DNA from: Rikenella microfusus DSM 15922
GTDB lineage: Bacteria > Bacteroidota > Bacteroidia > Bacteroidales > Rikenellaceae
Length of the DNA stretch: 64,000 nucleotides
Assembly: GCF_000427365.1 (NCBI RefSeq)
Contig: NZ_KE386488.1
Location: forward strand, 2,143,882 to 2,207,881
Direction: 5' to 3'
Part shown: piece after piece, positions 35,206-43,429 of the stretch
Numbering within the stretch: the stretch's first letter is position 1
Layout of the letters: each line of letters starts with the position of its first letter
Position numbers and translations under genes: made by a program
The notes under the pieces: model-generated
Told to the model about the DNA's origin: nothing
Database searches by the model: none
Seen by the model: the letters and a program-made list of their open reading frames with translations, nothing else

Positions 35206-35420
35206 ATCGTAATGTCTCTCACCGACAGGCGTTTGTTCTTTCTTCGTCCGCTCATGTCGCGGAGGCACTTTCTTTCTTGCGCGACCAAGAAAGAAAGCAA
35301 AGAAGTCGCCGGGAATGCGATTCCCCGCTCCCGACTCCCGTCGGACCGGGAAATCGCACATTCCCGGGCCAGTAGTCTCCGCCCCTGTTTCGATACCAAT
35401 ATAAGAAGCCGGAAGTATTT
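35206..35420 (+). repeat. Cassette alpha, copy 1 (short form)
   Basis: 215-bp non-coding cassette bounded by TAAACCGTAGGTTTA (left) and TTAAACCTATGTTTAA (35421-35436, right). It contains hairpin 1 (CTTTCTTTCTTG at 35268-35279 with CAAGAAAGAAAG at 35286-35297) and hairpin 2 (CCGGGAATGCGATTCCCC near 35309 with GGGAAATCGCACATTCCCGG near 35348). It is almost identical to the copy at 61300-61510. Confidence 0.85.
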
Positions 35421-35436
35421 TTAAACCTATGTTTAA

Positions 35437-35850
35437 TCGTAATGTCTCTCACCGACAGGCGTTTGTTCTTTCTTCGCCCACTCATGTCGCGGGAGTACCG
35501 GCTTCTCCGGACGCCTTATGCCGTGGGGCACTTACTTTTTTACCTACGGTTTGCCGGCGGCTTCCTCGCGCTGCCTCGCCAAAGTCCGCAAGCGGCCTCT
35601 GGCCTCGGTACGCTGCTCGGTTCCTCTTGGCGCCTCGGCCATTCGTGCAACCGACGCTGCCGGTGAGAGTAGTGCAAGCCGGCTTAAGCACTGCCGAACG
35701 ACGAGGAGGAAGGCGAAGCCAACCCCGATGGCTCTCGGCTGCTGCGTCGGTTGCGCGACCAAAAAAGTAAGCAAAAAAGTCGCCGGGAATGCGATTCCCC
35801 GCTCCCGACTCCTGTCGGACCGGGAAATCGCATATTCCCGGGGTCGGCGC
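35437..35850 (+). repeat. Cassette alpha, copy 2 with insertion, right end lost
   Basis: Begins in direct tandem with copy 1, sharing one junction. It is the long form of alpha, but a segment of about 210 bases (35541-35752), related to cassette epsilon (TCGGCCATTCGTGCAA, GATGGCTCTCGGCTGCTGCG), sits in the loop of hairpin 1. The arms CTTACTTTTTT and AAAAAAGTAAG remain on either side. The right end stops after the second hairpin. 35851-36106 holds the nagB terminator and nothing else I recognise. Confidence 0.75.
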
Positions 35851-35888
35851 TTTTGCTTGATGAATAAACAGACAAAGGATGGAGACAT

Positions 35889-35927
35889 AAAAAAGCAGCT
35901 ACCGGAACGATTCGTTCCGGCAGCTGC
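35889..35927 (-). terminator. nagB terminator
   Basis: GCAGCT-a-CCGGAACG-att-CGTTCCGG-c-AGCTGC hairpin, followed on the minus strand by TTTTTTATG. It lies about 180 bases past the nagB stop. Confidence 0.75.
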
Positions 35928-36106
35928 CGTGTCCGTTTTACGGAACGGATCGTCGGGGAGAAAATCGTGCCGGTTTTGCAGATTTTTTCTTTCCGTGCCT
36001 CTCGTTCCGTGCGGTCGGGTGGAGCCGCCCGATCCGTTCGCGGTTCGTTTCCGCCGTCCGGAAGCCGCCGCGCGGCGGTTGCGGTACGCGGCGGCGACGG
36101 GAGGGT

Positions 36107-36916
36107 TTACAATTGGGTGTCGGGATCGAGGTTTTTGCCTTCGATGTCTTTGAAATATTTGTATGTCCCCACTTTCAGTTCGGCCGTGGCGTCTTCGTCG
36201 CAGACGATGATGCCGTGCGGATGCCGTTGCAGGGCGCTGATGGTCCACATGTGGTTTACGCCCTCTTCGATTCCGTGGCGCAGGGCGCGGGCCTTGCCGT
36301 GCCCGTTCACGAGGATCAGCACTTCGTCTGCGTCCATGATGGTGCCTACGCCCACGGTCAGAGCCGTCTTCGGGACTTTATCGACGTCGTTGTCGAAGAA
36401 GCGCGAGTTGGCGATGATGGTATCCAGGGTGAGGGTCTTCATCCGCGTGCGCGAAGTCAGCGACGAGGCCGGTTCGTTGAAAGCGATATGACCGTCGGGC
36501 CCGATGCCGCCCATGAAAAGCCGGATACCGCCCAGGGCCGCGATTTTGGCTTCGTAGGCGGCGCATTCGGCGGCGGGGTCGGGGGCGTTGCCGTTCAGGA
36601 TATTGACGTTTTCCGGCCGGATGTCCACGTGGCTGAAAAAGTTGGTCCACATGAAGGTATAGTAGCTCTGCGGATGTTCTTTCGGGATGCCGCAATATTC
36701 GTCCATATTGAAAGTTACTACGTCGGCGAAAGACACTTTGCCGGCCTTGTGCAGCGCGATCAGCTCCTTATAGGTACCCAGCGGTGTGGAACCGGTCGGG
36801 AGGCCCAGCACGAACGGCTTTTCGGGAGTCGGCCCGAAAGCGTTGATTTTATGGGCGATGTAGTTGGCGGCCCAGCGCGAGATGTGGGCGTAGTCGGGTT
36901 CGATAATCAGTCGCAT
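36107..36916 (-). CDS. nagB: Glucosamine-6-phosphate deaminase
   Basis: 269-residue enzyme converting glucosamine-6-P to fructose-6-P and ammonia. Motifs: [36 protein letters not shown] (catalytic Asp), and [20 protein letters not shown] (catalytic Asp-Gly-His). Length is the classical hexameric form. Stands alone on the minus strand with a 180-base 3' region and a strong terminator. Confidence 0.96.
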   Translation of the reverse strand: MRLIIEPDYAHISRWAANYIAHKINAFGPTPEKPFVLGLPTGSTPLGTYKELIALHKAGKVSFADVVTFNMDEYCGIPKEHPQSYYTFMWTNFFSHVDIRPENVNILNGNAPDPAAECAAYEAKIAALGGIRLFMGGIGPDGHIAFNEPASSLTSRTRMKTLTLDTIIANSRFFDNDVDKVPKTALTVGVGTIMDADEVLILVNGHGKARALRHGIEEGVNHMWTISALQRHPHGIIVCDEDATAELKVGTYKYFKDIEGKNLDPDTQL

Positions 36917-37077
36917 AGGGATATGTTTGTTCGGTTAATTTTTGTTCGCGTTCGGCTTCGTCCGGATTCGATTGAAGCGGGCGGAATCCGGCGCCCGGAC
37001 GCCCTGGCGCATTCGGGGACGGGGCGGCCGTTCCGGTATTCCGGGGGATAACCTGTACAAATGTAAGATAAGTGCCG

Positions 37078-37785
37078 TTATTTTCCAAGAATACGGAGGC
37101 GGCGGGGCCGGTCGGGCCGGTCGAAGAGCGAACGGTCGATCCGGACCAACCGTTCGGCTCCGCCTTCGTCCGGCAACAGAACGCGGTATTCGCCTTCCGG
37201 CGGGAGCAGTTTGGTCGGGTCGTGCGGCGGCTCGGTCAGGACGAGGTACGGGCCGCCGAGCATGTAAGCCGCCGTTTCCATGTCGCCTGCTTCGATCGCG
37301 GCGCGGATCGATGTCGAGCTGATGTTTTCGTACCGGCCCAGGTTGGCCGTGCGTATCCCGTCCCGTTCCAGCATCGCCGCCGACCCGGAACGGTTGTGGC
37401 CGAAGTGGTGGCCTTCGCCCGACAGCACGGTTTCGGCTTTCAGCCGTTTTTTCAGGTAATCCTGCGTGAACGTTTCGCTGTCTATCCGGCTGAATTCGGG
37501 GGTGAAGCGCACGACCACCGTGTGATCGACGCCGGTTTCCGCCAGCAGTTCGAGCTTTTCGGGCAGGGTGCTCAGCAGGCGGTTTTCGCCTCTGAGGACG
37601 AAACGCGGGTGGGGGTCGAAGGTCACCACGACCGATTCCCCGTCCGCCGACGGATCGTTATGCGCGATTTCGTTGAGCCGGTCGATCAGCAGCCGGTGCC
37701 CGCGGTGTACGCCGTCGAACGACCCCACGGCGACGGCCGTCCGCCGCAGGTGCGGCAAATTGTCGAATCCGTAGTGTATCTGCAT
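37078..37785 (-). CDS. FAD synthetase-type protein (RibF adenylyltransferase domain without full riboflavin kinase)
   Basis: 235 residues. Residues ~14-175 are the nucleotidyltransferase domain of RibF: AVGSFDGVHRGHRLLI, VVTFDPHP and the ENISSTSIRAAIEAGDMETA end (the 'iSSTxIR' motif). The usual ~130-residue riboflavin kinase domain is replaced by a 60-residue tail (PPEGEYRVLLPDEGG...); the kinase PT motif is absent. It probably makes FAD from FMN but cannot phosphorylate riboflavin unless another RibF exists. Nine bases behind rex, so a rex-FAD synthetase operon. Confidence 0.85.
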   Translation of the reverse strand: MQIHYGFDNLPHLRRTAVAVGSFDGVHRGHRLLIDRLNEIAHNDPSADGESVVVTFDPHPRFVLRGENRLLSTLPEKLELLAETGVDHTVVVRFTPEFSRIDSETFTQDYLKKRLKAETVLSGEGHHFGHNRSGSAAMLERDGIRTANLGRYENISSTSIRAAIEAGDMETAAYMLGGPYLVLTEPPHDPTKLLPPEGEYRVLLPDEGGAERLVRIDRSLFDRPDRPRRLRILGK

Positions 37786-37794
37786 GGGGCGGGG

Positions 37795-38463
37795 TTATTC
37801 GGAGTCCTCGGCGGGTTCGGGGTCTTTGGAGAAATAGGCCACTTTTTCGAGCAGGGTGATGATGTCGTAGTCTTCGACGTAGATATTGTCGGGAAAGGTC
37901 AGCGGGGTGGAGGTGAAGTTCAGTACGCCGCGTATTCCGGCGTCGGTGATCGGCCCGACCATGCCGGCGGCCACCGACGAGGGCGAGGTCAGGATGATGA
38001 CCCGTATGTCGTGCCGGGGTACTTCCTGCGCGAAAGTGTCCATATGGTAGCAGGGCACTCCGGCCACAGTCCGGCCCACTTTCCGGGGATCGATGTCGAA
38101 AGCCGCGGTGATCCGGAGTCTGGAGCGTTTTCCGTTGAAGTAGTGCGTGACGGCCTGCGCCAGGTTACCCATCCCGATGATCCCCACGTTCAGTCCGTCG
38201 GGGCTGTCCAGGATGGTGCCGATAAATTCGATCAGCACTCCCACGTCGTACCCTTTTTTCGTGTCGCTGCTGAATCCGATCAGCATCAGGTCGCGTCTGA
38301 CCTGCACGGCCGTGATGCCGTGCATCGAAGCCAGTTCGTGCGAATAGATATGGGTGCGCCCCTGTCGCAGGCATTCGAGCAACATGCGCCGGTATTCGCT
38401 CAGGCGTTCGATAGTCCGTTCGGGAAGTCTTTTCGCAACTGTGTGCGCGGCGTCGGTGGTCAT
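37795..38463 (-). CDS. rex: Redox-sensing transcriptional repressor Rex
   Basis: 222 residues: N-terminal winged helix (residues ~12-85, 'SHELASMHGITAVQVRRDLMLIG' with the Rex text GYDVGVLIEFIGTIL) and a Rossmann domain with GIIGMGNLAQAV (NAD(H) binding), ending in a domain-swap helix. Rex senses the NADH/NAD+ ratio and represses fermentation and respiration genes when NADH is low. It lies upstream of an FAD synthetase gene on the same strand. I did not find a clear Rex operator in its own leader. Confidence 0.94.
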   Translation of the reverse strand: MTTDAAHTVAKRLPERTIERLSEYRRMLLECLRQGRTHIYSHELASMHGITAVQVRRDLMLIGFSSDTKKGYDVGVLIEFIGTILDSPDGLNVGIIGMGNLAQAVTHYFNGKRSRLRITAAFDIDPRKVGRTVAGVPCYHMDTFAQEVPRHDIRVIILTSPSSVAAGMVGPITDAGIRGVLNFTSTPLTFPDNIYVEDYDIITLLEKVAYFSKDPEPAEDSE

Positions 38464-38519
38464 GGGGCGGTGGGGTGTATTCGGTCGTTTAAATGGTGTG
38501 TGATGCGATTAACAGTAGG

Positions 38520-38527
38520 CAAATATA
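38520..38527 (-). promoter_or_regulatory. -7 promoter box for rex
   Basis: TATATTTG on the minus strand fits TAnnTTTG, 57 bases before the rex ATG. Confidence 0.4.
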
Positions 38528-38653
38528 ATACTTTTTTCCCGACCGCGTGCCGCTTTTGCATGGCGTGTCTGATGTTGGTTCCGGGTGTGTCCCGGTTCTT
38601 CGGAAAATGATGCGGAACGGCGTGCCCGGGAGGTTCCGGCAGGGTGAAAGTCT

Positions 38654-39313
38654 TTATCTGCGGTCGTATCGTTCTCCGATGATTTTCCAATCCACCAGAT
38701 CCCAGTAGTTGGCGATATAGTCGGTCCGGCGGTTGCGGTAGTCGAGGTAGTAGGCGTGTTCCCAAACGTCGAGGCCTAGCAGCGGGGTCAGGCCGTAACG
38801 CAGCGGGTTCCCGGCGTTCGGTTCGGTCGTTATACTGAGGTTGCCGGCTTTGTCGGCGGCGAGCCATGCCCAGCCGGACCCGAACAGTCCTGCGGCGGCT
38901 TTGGCGAACTGTGCCTGGAATTGTTCGAACGATCCGAACGCTTTGTCGATGGCCTGGGCCAATGCGCCGTCCGGCCGCGACTGGGGTGCGGGCGACATGC
39001 CCAGGAAAAAGAGCCGGTGGTTCAGAGCCTGCCCCGCGTTGTTGAAGATCGGACCGTCAGGGGCTTTCGTTACGATTTCTTCCAGCGAGAGGGCGGCGTA
39101 AGGGCTTCCGGGGAGCAGGGCGTTGAGGTTGTCGATATAGGCTTTGTAGTGTTTGCCGTAATGGTATTCGAGTGTTTCTTCGCTCATGGCGGGCGCCAAT
39201 GCGTCGAGGGCGTAGGGCAAGGGCGTCATTTCGTGTTTGCGGACGGTTTGCGCGGATACGGTCAGGATGGCCGAACCGAGGGCCAGGGCGCAGAGCAACA
39301 GGTGTTTTTTCAT
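38654..39313 (-). CDS. Exported Fe/Mn superoxide dismutase
   Basis: 219 residues: signal peptide MKKHLLLCALALGSAILTVS then an Fe/Mn-SOD. The domain runs from LPYALDALAPAMSEETLEYHYGKH to the C-terminus. Metal ligands are recognisable: the His of HYGKHYKAY, His of ALNHRLFF, Asp and His of DVWEHAYYLDY. Most bacterial Fe/Mn-SODs are cytosolic; the signal peptide places this one in the periplasm (or, with a lipobox-free cleavage site, secreted). It would remove superoxide outside the cytoplasm. Monocistronic between rex and the acyltransferase region. Confidence 0.9.
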   Translation of the reverse strand: MKKHLLLCALALGSAILTVSAQTVRKHEMTPLPYALDALAPAMSEETLEYHYGKHYKAYIDNLNALLPGSPYAALSLEEIVTKAPDGPIFNNAGQALNHRLFFLGMSPAPQSRPDGALAQAIDKAFGSFEQFQAQFAKAAAGLFGSGWAWLAADKAGNLSITTEPNAGNPLRYGLTPLLGLDVWEHAYYLDYRNRRTDYIANYWDLVDWKIIGERYDRR

Positions 39314-39472
39314 GATTTTCCGTTTTTCGGCATAGATGTCTCAAATGCTATGCCAGACGTAAATGACAACATAGTCAGAACATAGTTTCCGTACAATATC
39401 TGATTTTCGGAAAATTTCGCCGACTTTTGTCATTGCAATACCCCACGGAGTGTTTTGCTGCGAAACATTTTC

Positions 39473-39480
39473 TATCTTTG
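39473..39480 (+). promoter_or_regulatory. -7 box at the left edge of the AT-rich island
   Basis: TATCTTTG fits TAnnTTTG. If active it would give a 300-base leader to the acyltransferase. That leader (39481-39781) is AT-rich and has an 80-codon open frame (39543-39785) that I cannot assign to a family and do not call as a gene. Confidence 0.4.
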
Positions 39481-39781
39481 CGGCGTCGGGTCTTCTTTCG
39501 GGGAGTTCCGGCACGACATATTTCGATGAAAGTGTTTAGCTTTTGTCCTTGGCAGGAAATCTGGTAAATTTCAAAGTCGCAAGGATAGCAATAACACTCG
39601 TCACTTGTATGCGTATGCCTCGTTCTGAGCGTATACTATATACAGGTGTGGGGTATTGTTTATTTGTGACTTGGGCTTACCAGAGCCTCCTGCCGGATAA
39701 ACTAACGACTCCACACTTTCTTTTTTCCTGCAATCTGTCTTTTGCGGAGTCAGAAAAGACGAAGAGTTTGTTAGACGGGAG

Positions 39782-40945
39782 ATGAGTGAAAACTGCCGAG
39801 TCTCGATAAAACCGCATGAAATTGCCCGAAATGATCTACGCTCACAAAGTTTGGATTTATTGCGTTTTCCTTTGGCTGTGGTCATTTTGATTATCCATAC
39901 GTTTGATATACAGGAGTTGGCTATTCACGGACAAGAATACAGTGTGAATATTTATTCCGGTTTTGTCGCGATTAATCATTTTATAAGCGGTTTTCTACGG
40001 CAGCAAAGTGTGCCGATTTATTTTTTCATATCTGGTTTTGTGTTTTTTCTGGGGAGGGATTGGACGACAAAAATTTATATACGGAAATTGAAAAATAGGG
40101 TACATACGTTACTGATCCCGTATGTTATTTGGAACACTGTCGCTTTATTGCTTCCGTTAATTTATTTGATGCCATGTTTTTCTGCTCTTTTTCCCAATGT
40201 TCATAAATTGGAATGGGATTTTTCTCTTTCTCGGATTTTCTCGAGTTATTGGAATCTTCCTCAGGAGATTAATAATTTCGGGAATATTTGGGGTACTACT
40301 GCACCCATAGACGGACCGTTGTGGTTCATTCGTGATTTGATGATTGTTGTTTTGTGTACGCCGATTCTATACTGGCTGTTAAAGCGGATGCGTCATTACC
40401 TGATATGGCTGTTGGGCATTCTATGGTTCATGGTAGTTTATTTTGATTTGGGACGTGTCGATCAGCTTCTTTCCGCTTTTTTCTTTTTCTCATGGGGGGC
40501 TTATATGAGTGTGAATGGGAAAGATATGCTTGCGGAGTTCGGACGATTTTCTCGATGGACGAATATTTTATATCCTTTACTGGCTTTGTTGTATATAACG
40601 GCGGCTTATTGTTGGCCGGAGGTTGCCGTTACGATAAAAAGACTGAATATATTGGTCGGTTTGATTTTTGCTTATAATTTGGCTGTCTGGTTGTTGAAAT
40701 GCGGGATTTGTAAAGTGAATCGTTTCTTGGCGTCTTCTTCGTTTTTTATTTACATAACCCATGGTATTATTATCGCATTGGTTTTGAAAGGCGTGTTTTA
40801 TTTAGTCCGGCCGGATTCCGGATTCAGTGTGTTTCTTGTCTATGCTTTGGCCGTGGGTGCGACGCTAACGTTCCTGTTGATGAGTTTTTATCTTTTGCGG
40901 CGATATACTCCAGGATTGTTGAAAGTGATGACTGGCAGAAAATAA
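39782..40945 (+). CDS. Acyltransferase 3 family membrane protein
   Basis: 387 residues with about ten membrane segments. The N-terminus (QSLDLLRFPLAVVILIIHTF) and HFISGFLRQQSVPIYFFISGF match the acyltransferase_3 pattern (R-x10-H). This fold O-acetylates cell-surface sugars and peptidoglycan-linked polymers. Base composition is strikingly AT-rich against its neighbours (long T runs, TTT/TTA/ATT codons), which suggests recent transfer. No partner glycosyltransferase or polysaccharide locus adjoins it, so its substrate is unknown. Confidence 0.88.
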   Translation: MSENCRVSIKPHEIARNDLRSQSLDLLRFPLAVVILIIHTFDIQELAIHGQEYSVNIYSGFVAINHFISGFLRQQSVPIYFFISGFVFFLGRDWTTKIYIRKLKNRVHTLLIPYVIWNTVALLLPLIYLMPCFSALFPNVHKLEWDFSLSRIFSSYWNLPQEINNFGNIWGTTAPIDGPLWFIRDLMIVVLCTPILYWLLKRMRHYLIWLLGILWFMVVYFDLGRVDQLLSAFFFFSWGAYMSVNGKDMLAEFGRFSRWTNILYPLLALLYITAAYCWPEVAVTIKRLNILVGLIFAYNLAVWLLKCGICKVNRFLASSSFFIYITHGIIIALVLKGVFYLVRPDSGFSVFLVYALAVGATLTFLLMSFYLLRRYTPGLLKVMTGRK

Positions 40946-41004
40946 AGGGAAAGCATTATCTTCTAAATCTCCGCGGTATCTGTTTTCGGTCTGTTTTTGT
41001 TTGG

Positions 41005-41105
41005 GCTTGCGGCGCGAGGCGGTGCAAGGCGTAGAGCCGAACCATGAATCGTATGGGAATCTTGGAGAAAGCCGGTTACGGTGCTTAAAGTATATACGAC
41101 TTTTC
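41005..41105 (+). repeat. Decayed inverted-end element, partial
   Basis: GCGCGAGGCGGTGCAAGGCG with GAGCCGAA at 41032-41039, and later AAGTATATACGACTTTT at 41088-41104, recall the core and left end of the inverted-end element, but order and spacing are disturbed. Confidence 0.4.
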
Positions 41106-41245
41106 CCGTAACCGGATAACGATCTCTTCAAACGGCCCTGCGGTGCCGCTCGGCACAGGGGACTGACGTTTTTTCCGCTTGAAGGAGGAATATATCCCGA
41201 TTAGATACATTGATATAACAAAATATAGGAAGATACAGGCTTCCT

Positions 41246-41325
41246 CGGTCGGCTCCGTGTCGGACGGCATAAGGCGGTGCAAACCCGGGCAAAAGATCCG
41301 GAGGGTCCGGCACGAGCCGAAAAAG
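41246..41325 (+). repeat. Inverted-end element core, copy 5 without intact ends
   Basis: GGCTCCGTGTCGGACGGCAT, AAGGCGGTGCAAACCCGGGC and GGAGGGTCCGGCACGAGCC match the inner part of copies 1 and 2 nearly base for base, while the TTTACAC-type ends are not recognisable on either side. Confidence 0.7.
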
Positions 41326-41451
41326 TATCGACGCAAACGAATGGGTATATCGGAGTATATAATCGGGTATATTGAAAATCAGTCGTAAATACCTTAGTGT
41401 AAATAGTTTATGTGGAAATGTGCAATGACGGCACCGATGCTATTGCACGAC

Positions 41452-41485
41452 AAAGGTCGGCTCTCCGTACGGAGAGCCGACCTTT
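41452..41485 (-). terminator. ilvC terminator, perfect palindrome
   Basis: AAAGGTCGGCTCTCC-gtac-GGAGAGCCGACCTTT, a 34-base perfect inverted repeat 23 bases past the ilvC stop. It has short T runs on both strands and so could act both ways. Confidence 0.75.
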
Positions 41486-41508
41486 CTATACAAGATATGT
41501 AACCGGGG

Positions 41509-42558
41509 TTATTTGTTGTTCTCCGGCCGCAGCTGACGGACAACGGCGCCGGCCTGCCACATTTCGCTCTCGCGGAGTTCCTTGAGTTCTTTTTCGAGAC
41601 CTTCGCGGTAGTCGGGTTTCGAGTTGCAGTCGATCGAACGCTGCGCTTCGTTGCCGTTGGCCACTTCGCTGTACAGTTTTTCGAATACCGGCAGGGTAGC
41701 GTCGCGGAACGGCTTCCACCAGTCCAGCGCGCCGCGCTGTGCGGTGGTCGAGCAGTTGGCGTACATCCAGTCCATCCCGTTTTCGGCTACCAGCGGCATC
41801 AGGCTCTGGGTCAGCTCTTCGATGGTTTCGTTGAAGGCTTCCGACGGCGTATGGCCGTGTTCGCGCAGTACCTGATACTGGGCGGCGAAGATCCCCTGGA
41901 TAGCTCCCATCAGCGTACCGCGTTCGCCGGTCAGGTCGGAAAACACTTCGCGTTTGAAGTCGGTTTCGAACAGGTAACCCGAACCTACGCCGATACCCAG
42001 CGCGATCACGCGGTCCTTGGCTTTGCCGGTAGCGTCCTGGAATACGGCGTAGCTGGAGTTCAGCCCGCGCCCTGCCACGAACATGCGGCGCAGCGAGGTG
42101 CCCGAACCTTTCGGGGCAACGAGGATGACGTCCACGTCGGCCGGCGGAACGATACCTGTTTTTTCTTTATAGGTGATCCCGAAACCGTGCGAGAAGTAGA
42201 GGGCCTTGCCGGGGGTCAGGTGTTTTTTCACGGTGGGCCACAGGGCGATCTGTCCGGCGTCCGAAAGCAGGTATTGGATGATGGTCCCTTTTTCGCAGGC
42301 TTCTTCGATCTCGAACAGGGTCTTGCCCGGCACCCAGCCGTCGGCTACCGCTTTGTCCCAGGTCTTGGAATTCTTGCGCTGACCTACGATCACATTAAAA
42401 CCGTTGTCGCGCAGGTTCATGGCCTGACCCGGGCCTTGCACGCCGTATCCGATCACTGCGATCGTTTCGTCTTTGAGGATTTCTGCCGCTTTGCTCAGGG
42501 GGAATTCTTCGCGTGTGATCACGCTTTCTTCCACACCGCCGAAATTGATTTTTGCCAT
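41509..42558 (-). CDS. ilvC: Ketol-acid reductoisomerase (NADP+)
   Basis: 349-residue class I KARI, the second step of valine/isoleucine synthesis. Seen are the nucleotide loop IGYGVQGPGQAMNLRDNGFN and GQRKNS, the metal-site region DVILVAPKGSGTSLRRMF, and the C-terminal knotted domain with 'DLTGERGTLMGAIQGIFAAQ'. Length is the short class I form. It belongs with ilvD-ilvB-ilvN upstream but is separated from ilvN by a 1-kb array of repeat cassettes, so it probably needs its own promoter; TACCTTTA near 42615 (minus strand) is a weak candidate. Confidence 0.95.
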   Translation of the reverse strand: MAKINFGGVEESVITREEFPLSKAAEILKDETIAVIGYGVQGPGQAMNLRDNGFNVIVGQRKNSKTWDKAVADGWVPGKTLFEIEEACEKGTIIQYLLSDAGQIALWPTVKKHLTPGKALYFSHGFGITYKEKTGIVPPADVDVILVAPKGSGTSLRRMFVAGRGLNSSYAVFQDATGKAKDRVIALGIGVGSGYLFETDFKREVFSDLTGERGTLMGAIQGIFAAQYQVLREHGHTPSEAFNETIEELTQSLMPLVAENGMDWMYANCSTTAQRGALDWWKPFRDATLPVFEKLYSEVANGNEAQRSIDCNSKPDYREGLEKELKELRESEMWQAGAVVRQLRPENNK

Positions 42559-42804
42559 TTTCGAGTGTTGATTTATGTAGTATTGGTTGTTTGTATTGGT
42601 CGTATGCGGACTGCTAAAGGTACGTAATTTATCCGTTAGTCCGTATGTCGGACATAAATTTCCGCATGGCGGAATTTCGGGTTCGACGGAACGGTTTTTA
42701 AATGTATCGGTGGTTCTTATTCGTCTGCCTGCGGGGGTGATTTCCCGGTCGGGCGCCGTTGGGAGGAGGCTCGGCCCGCCCGCTAAATTGTACGGTTAAA
42801 TTTA

Positions 42805-42890
42805 TTTATTGTCGCCTGGAGTCATCTCCGGCGAGGGCCTGCAACTGTACTGCGTTTGTTGCGGCTCCGCTGGTTCCGACCTTGAATCTG
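42805..42890 (+). repeat. Cassette delta, diverged
   Basis: CCGGCGAGGGCCTGCAACTG and GGCTCCGCTGGTTCCGACC match cassette delta at 61567-61620. It lies between the palindrome TAAATTGTACGGTTAAATTT (42784-42803) and the junction CAATTAAAAGTAGGTTTAAA (42891-42910). 42559-42783 upstream of ilvC has small hairpins (TCCGTATGTCGGA, TTTCCGCATGGCGGAAT) but no gene. Confidence 0.65.
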
Positions 42891-42910
42891 CAATTAAAAG
42901 TAGGTTTAAA

Positions 42911-43155
42911 TGTACTGTCTTTCGCCGACGGCGTTTGTTTTTTCTCCGCCCGCTCGTGCCGCGGGGACAGTGGCTGTGCCGGACGCCTCATGTCGGCGGG
43001 GCACTTACTTTTTTTGCGCGACCAAAAAAGTAAGCAAAAAAGTCGCCGGGAATGCGATTCCCCGTTCCCGACTCCCGTCGGAACGGAAAATCGCACATTC
43101 CCGGGTCAGCAGTCTTTACCCGTACTGCGACACCAATGTAAGAAGCCGGGAGTAC
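42911..43155 (+). repeat. Cassette alpha, copy 3 (long form)
   Basis: Long-form alpha with an extra stem (GCCGGACGCCTCATGTCGGC near 42979). Hairpin 1 arms are CTTACTTTTTT (43004-43014) and AAAAAAGTAAG (43024-43034), with two compensatory changes relative to copy 1. The right junction is AAACCTACAATTAAAA. Confidence 0.85.
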
Positions 43156-43176
43156 TTTTTAAACCTACAATTAAAA

Positions 43177-43281
43177 TAAGTTTCCGAGCCAGCGGGCGGG
43201 CCGGACGCCTCCCCTCGGGAGGCCCGCAATTCGTCGCTCTACGCGCCGAAAGTTGCGACCGCTCCCGGGCGTCCGGACTCT
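43177..43281 (+). repeat. Cassette beta
   Basis: TTTCCGAGCCAGCGGGCGGG, CCGGACGCCTCCC and GCGACCGCTCCCGGGCGTCC match 49465-49578 almost base for base. It ends at the decayed junction AAAGAACCGTCAATTTGTTT. Confidence 0.85.
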
Positions 43282-43301
43282 AAAGAACCGTCAATTTGTT
43301 T

Positions 43302-43429
43302 ACTCAAAAGCCACGGACCACGGGAATGGGGTAATTACAATCCGGCCGGAGTGCCCAGCGGTACCGTGCCGCCGCTGCGGGAGGCTGCGGCCCGCGCGAC
43401 CTAAAGCTTGCAAAGCATCTCCCTGCCAT
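43302..43429 (+). repeat. Cassette gamma
   Basis: GGGGTAATTACAATCCGGCC, CCGCTGCGGGAGGCTGCGGC and CCCTGCCATTTAACC match 61655-61786. The right junction is TTAACCATACTGTTAA (43430-43445). 43446-43617 up to ilvN holds an unassigned GC-rich stretch. Confidence 0.8.

Noticed and set aside
35212-35424. Recurrent ~70-codon open frames inside cassette alpha (also at 42910-43179 and 61298-61514)
   Set aside because: They are open only because the cassette is GC-rich and short. No ribosome-binding site or consistent start is seen, several frames are open at once, and the conserved changes preserve hairpins rather than a protein.
42559-42783. Riboswitch or structured leader of ilvC suggested by small hairpins
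   Set aside because: The hairpins are short, there is no known riboswitch consensus, and the sequence next to it is repeat-derived.
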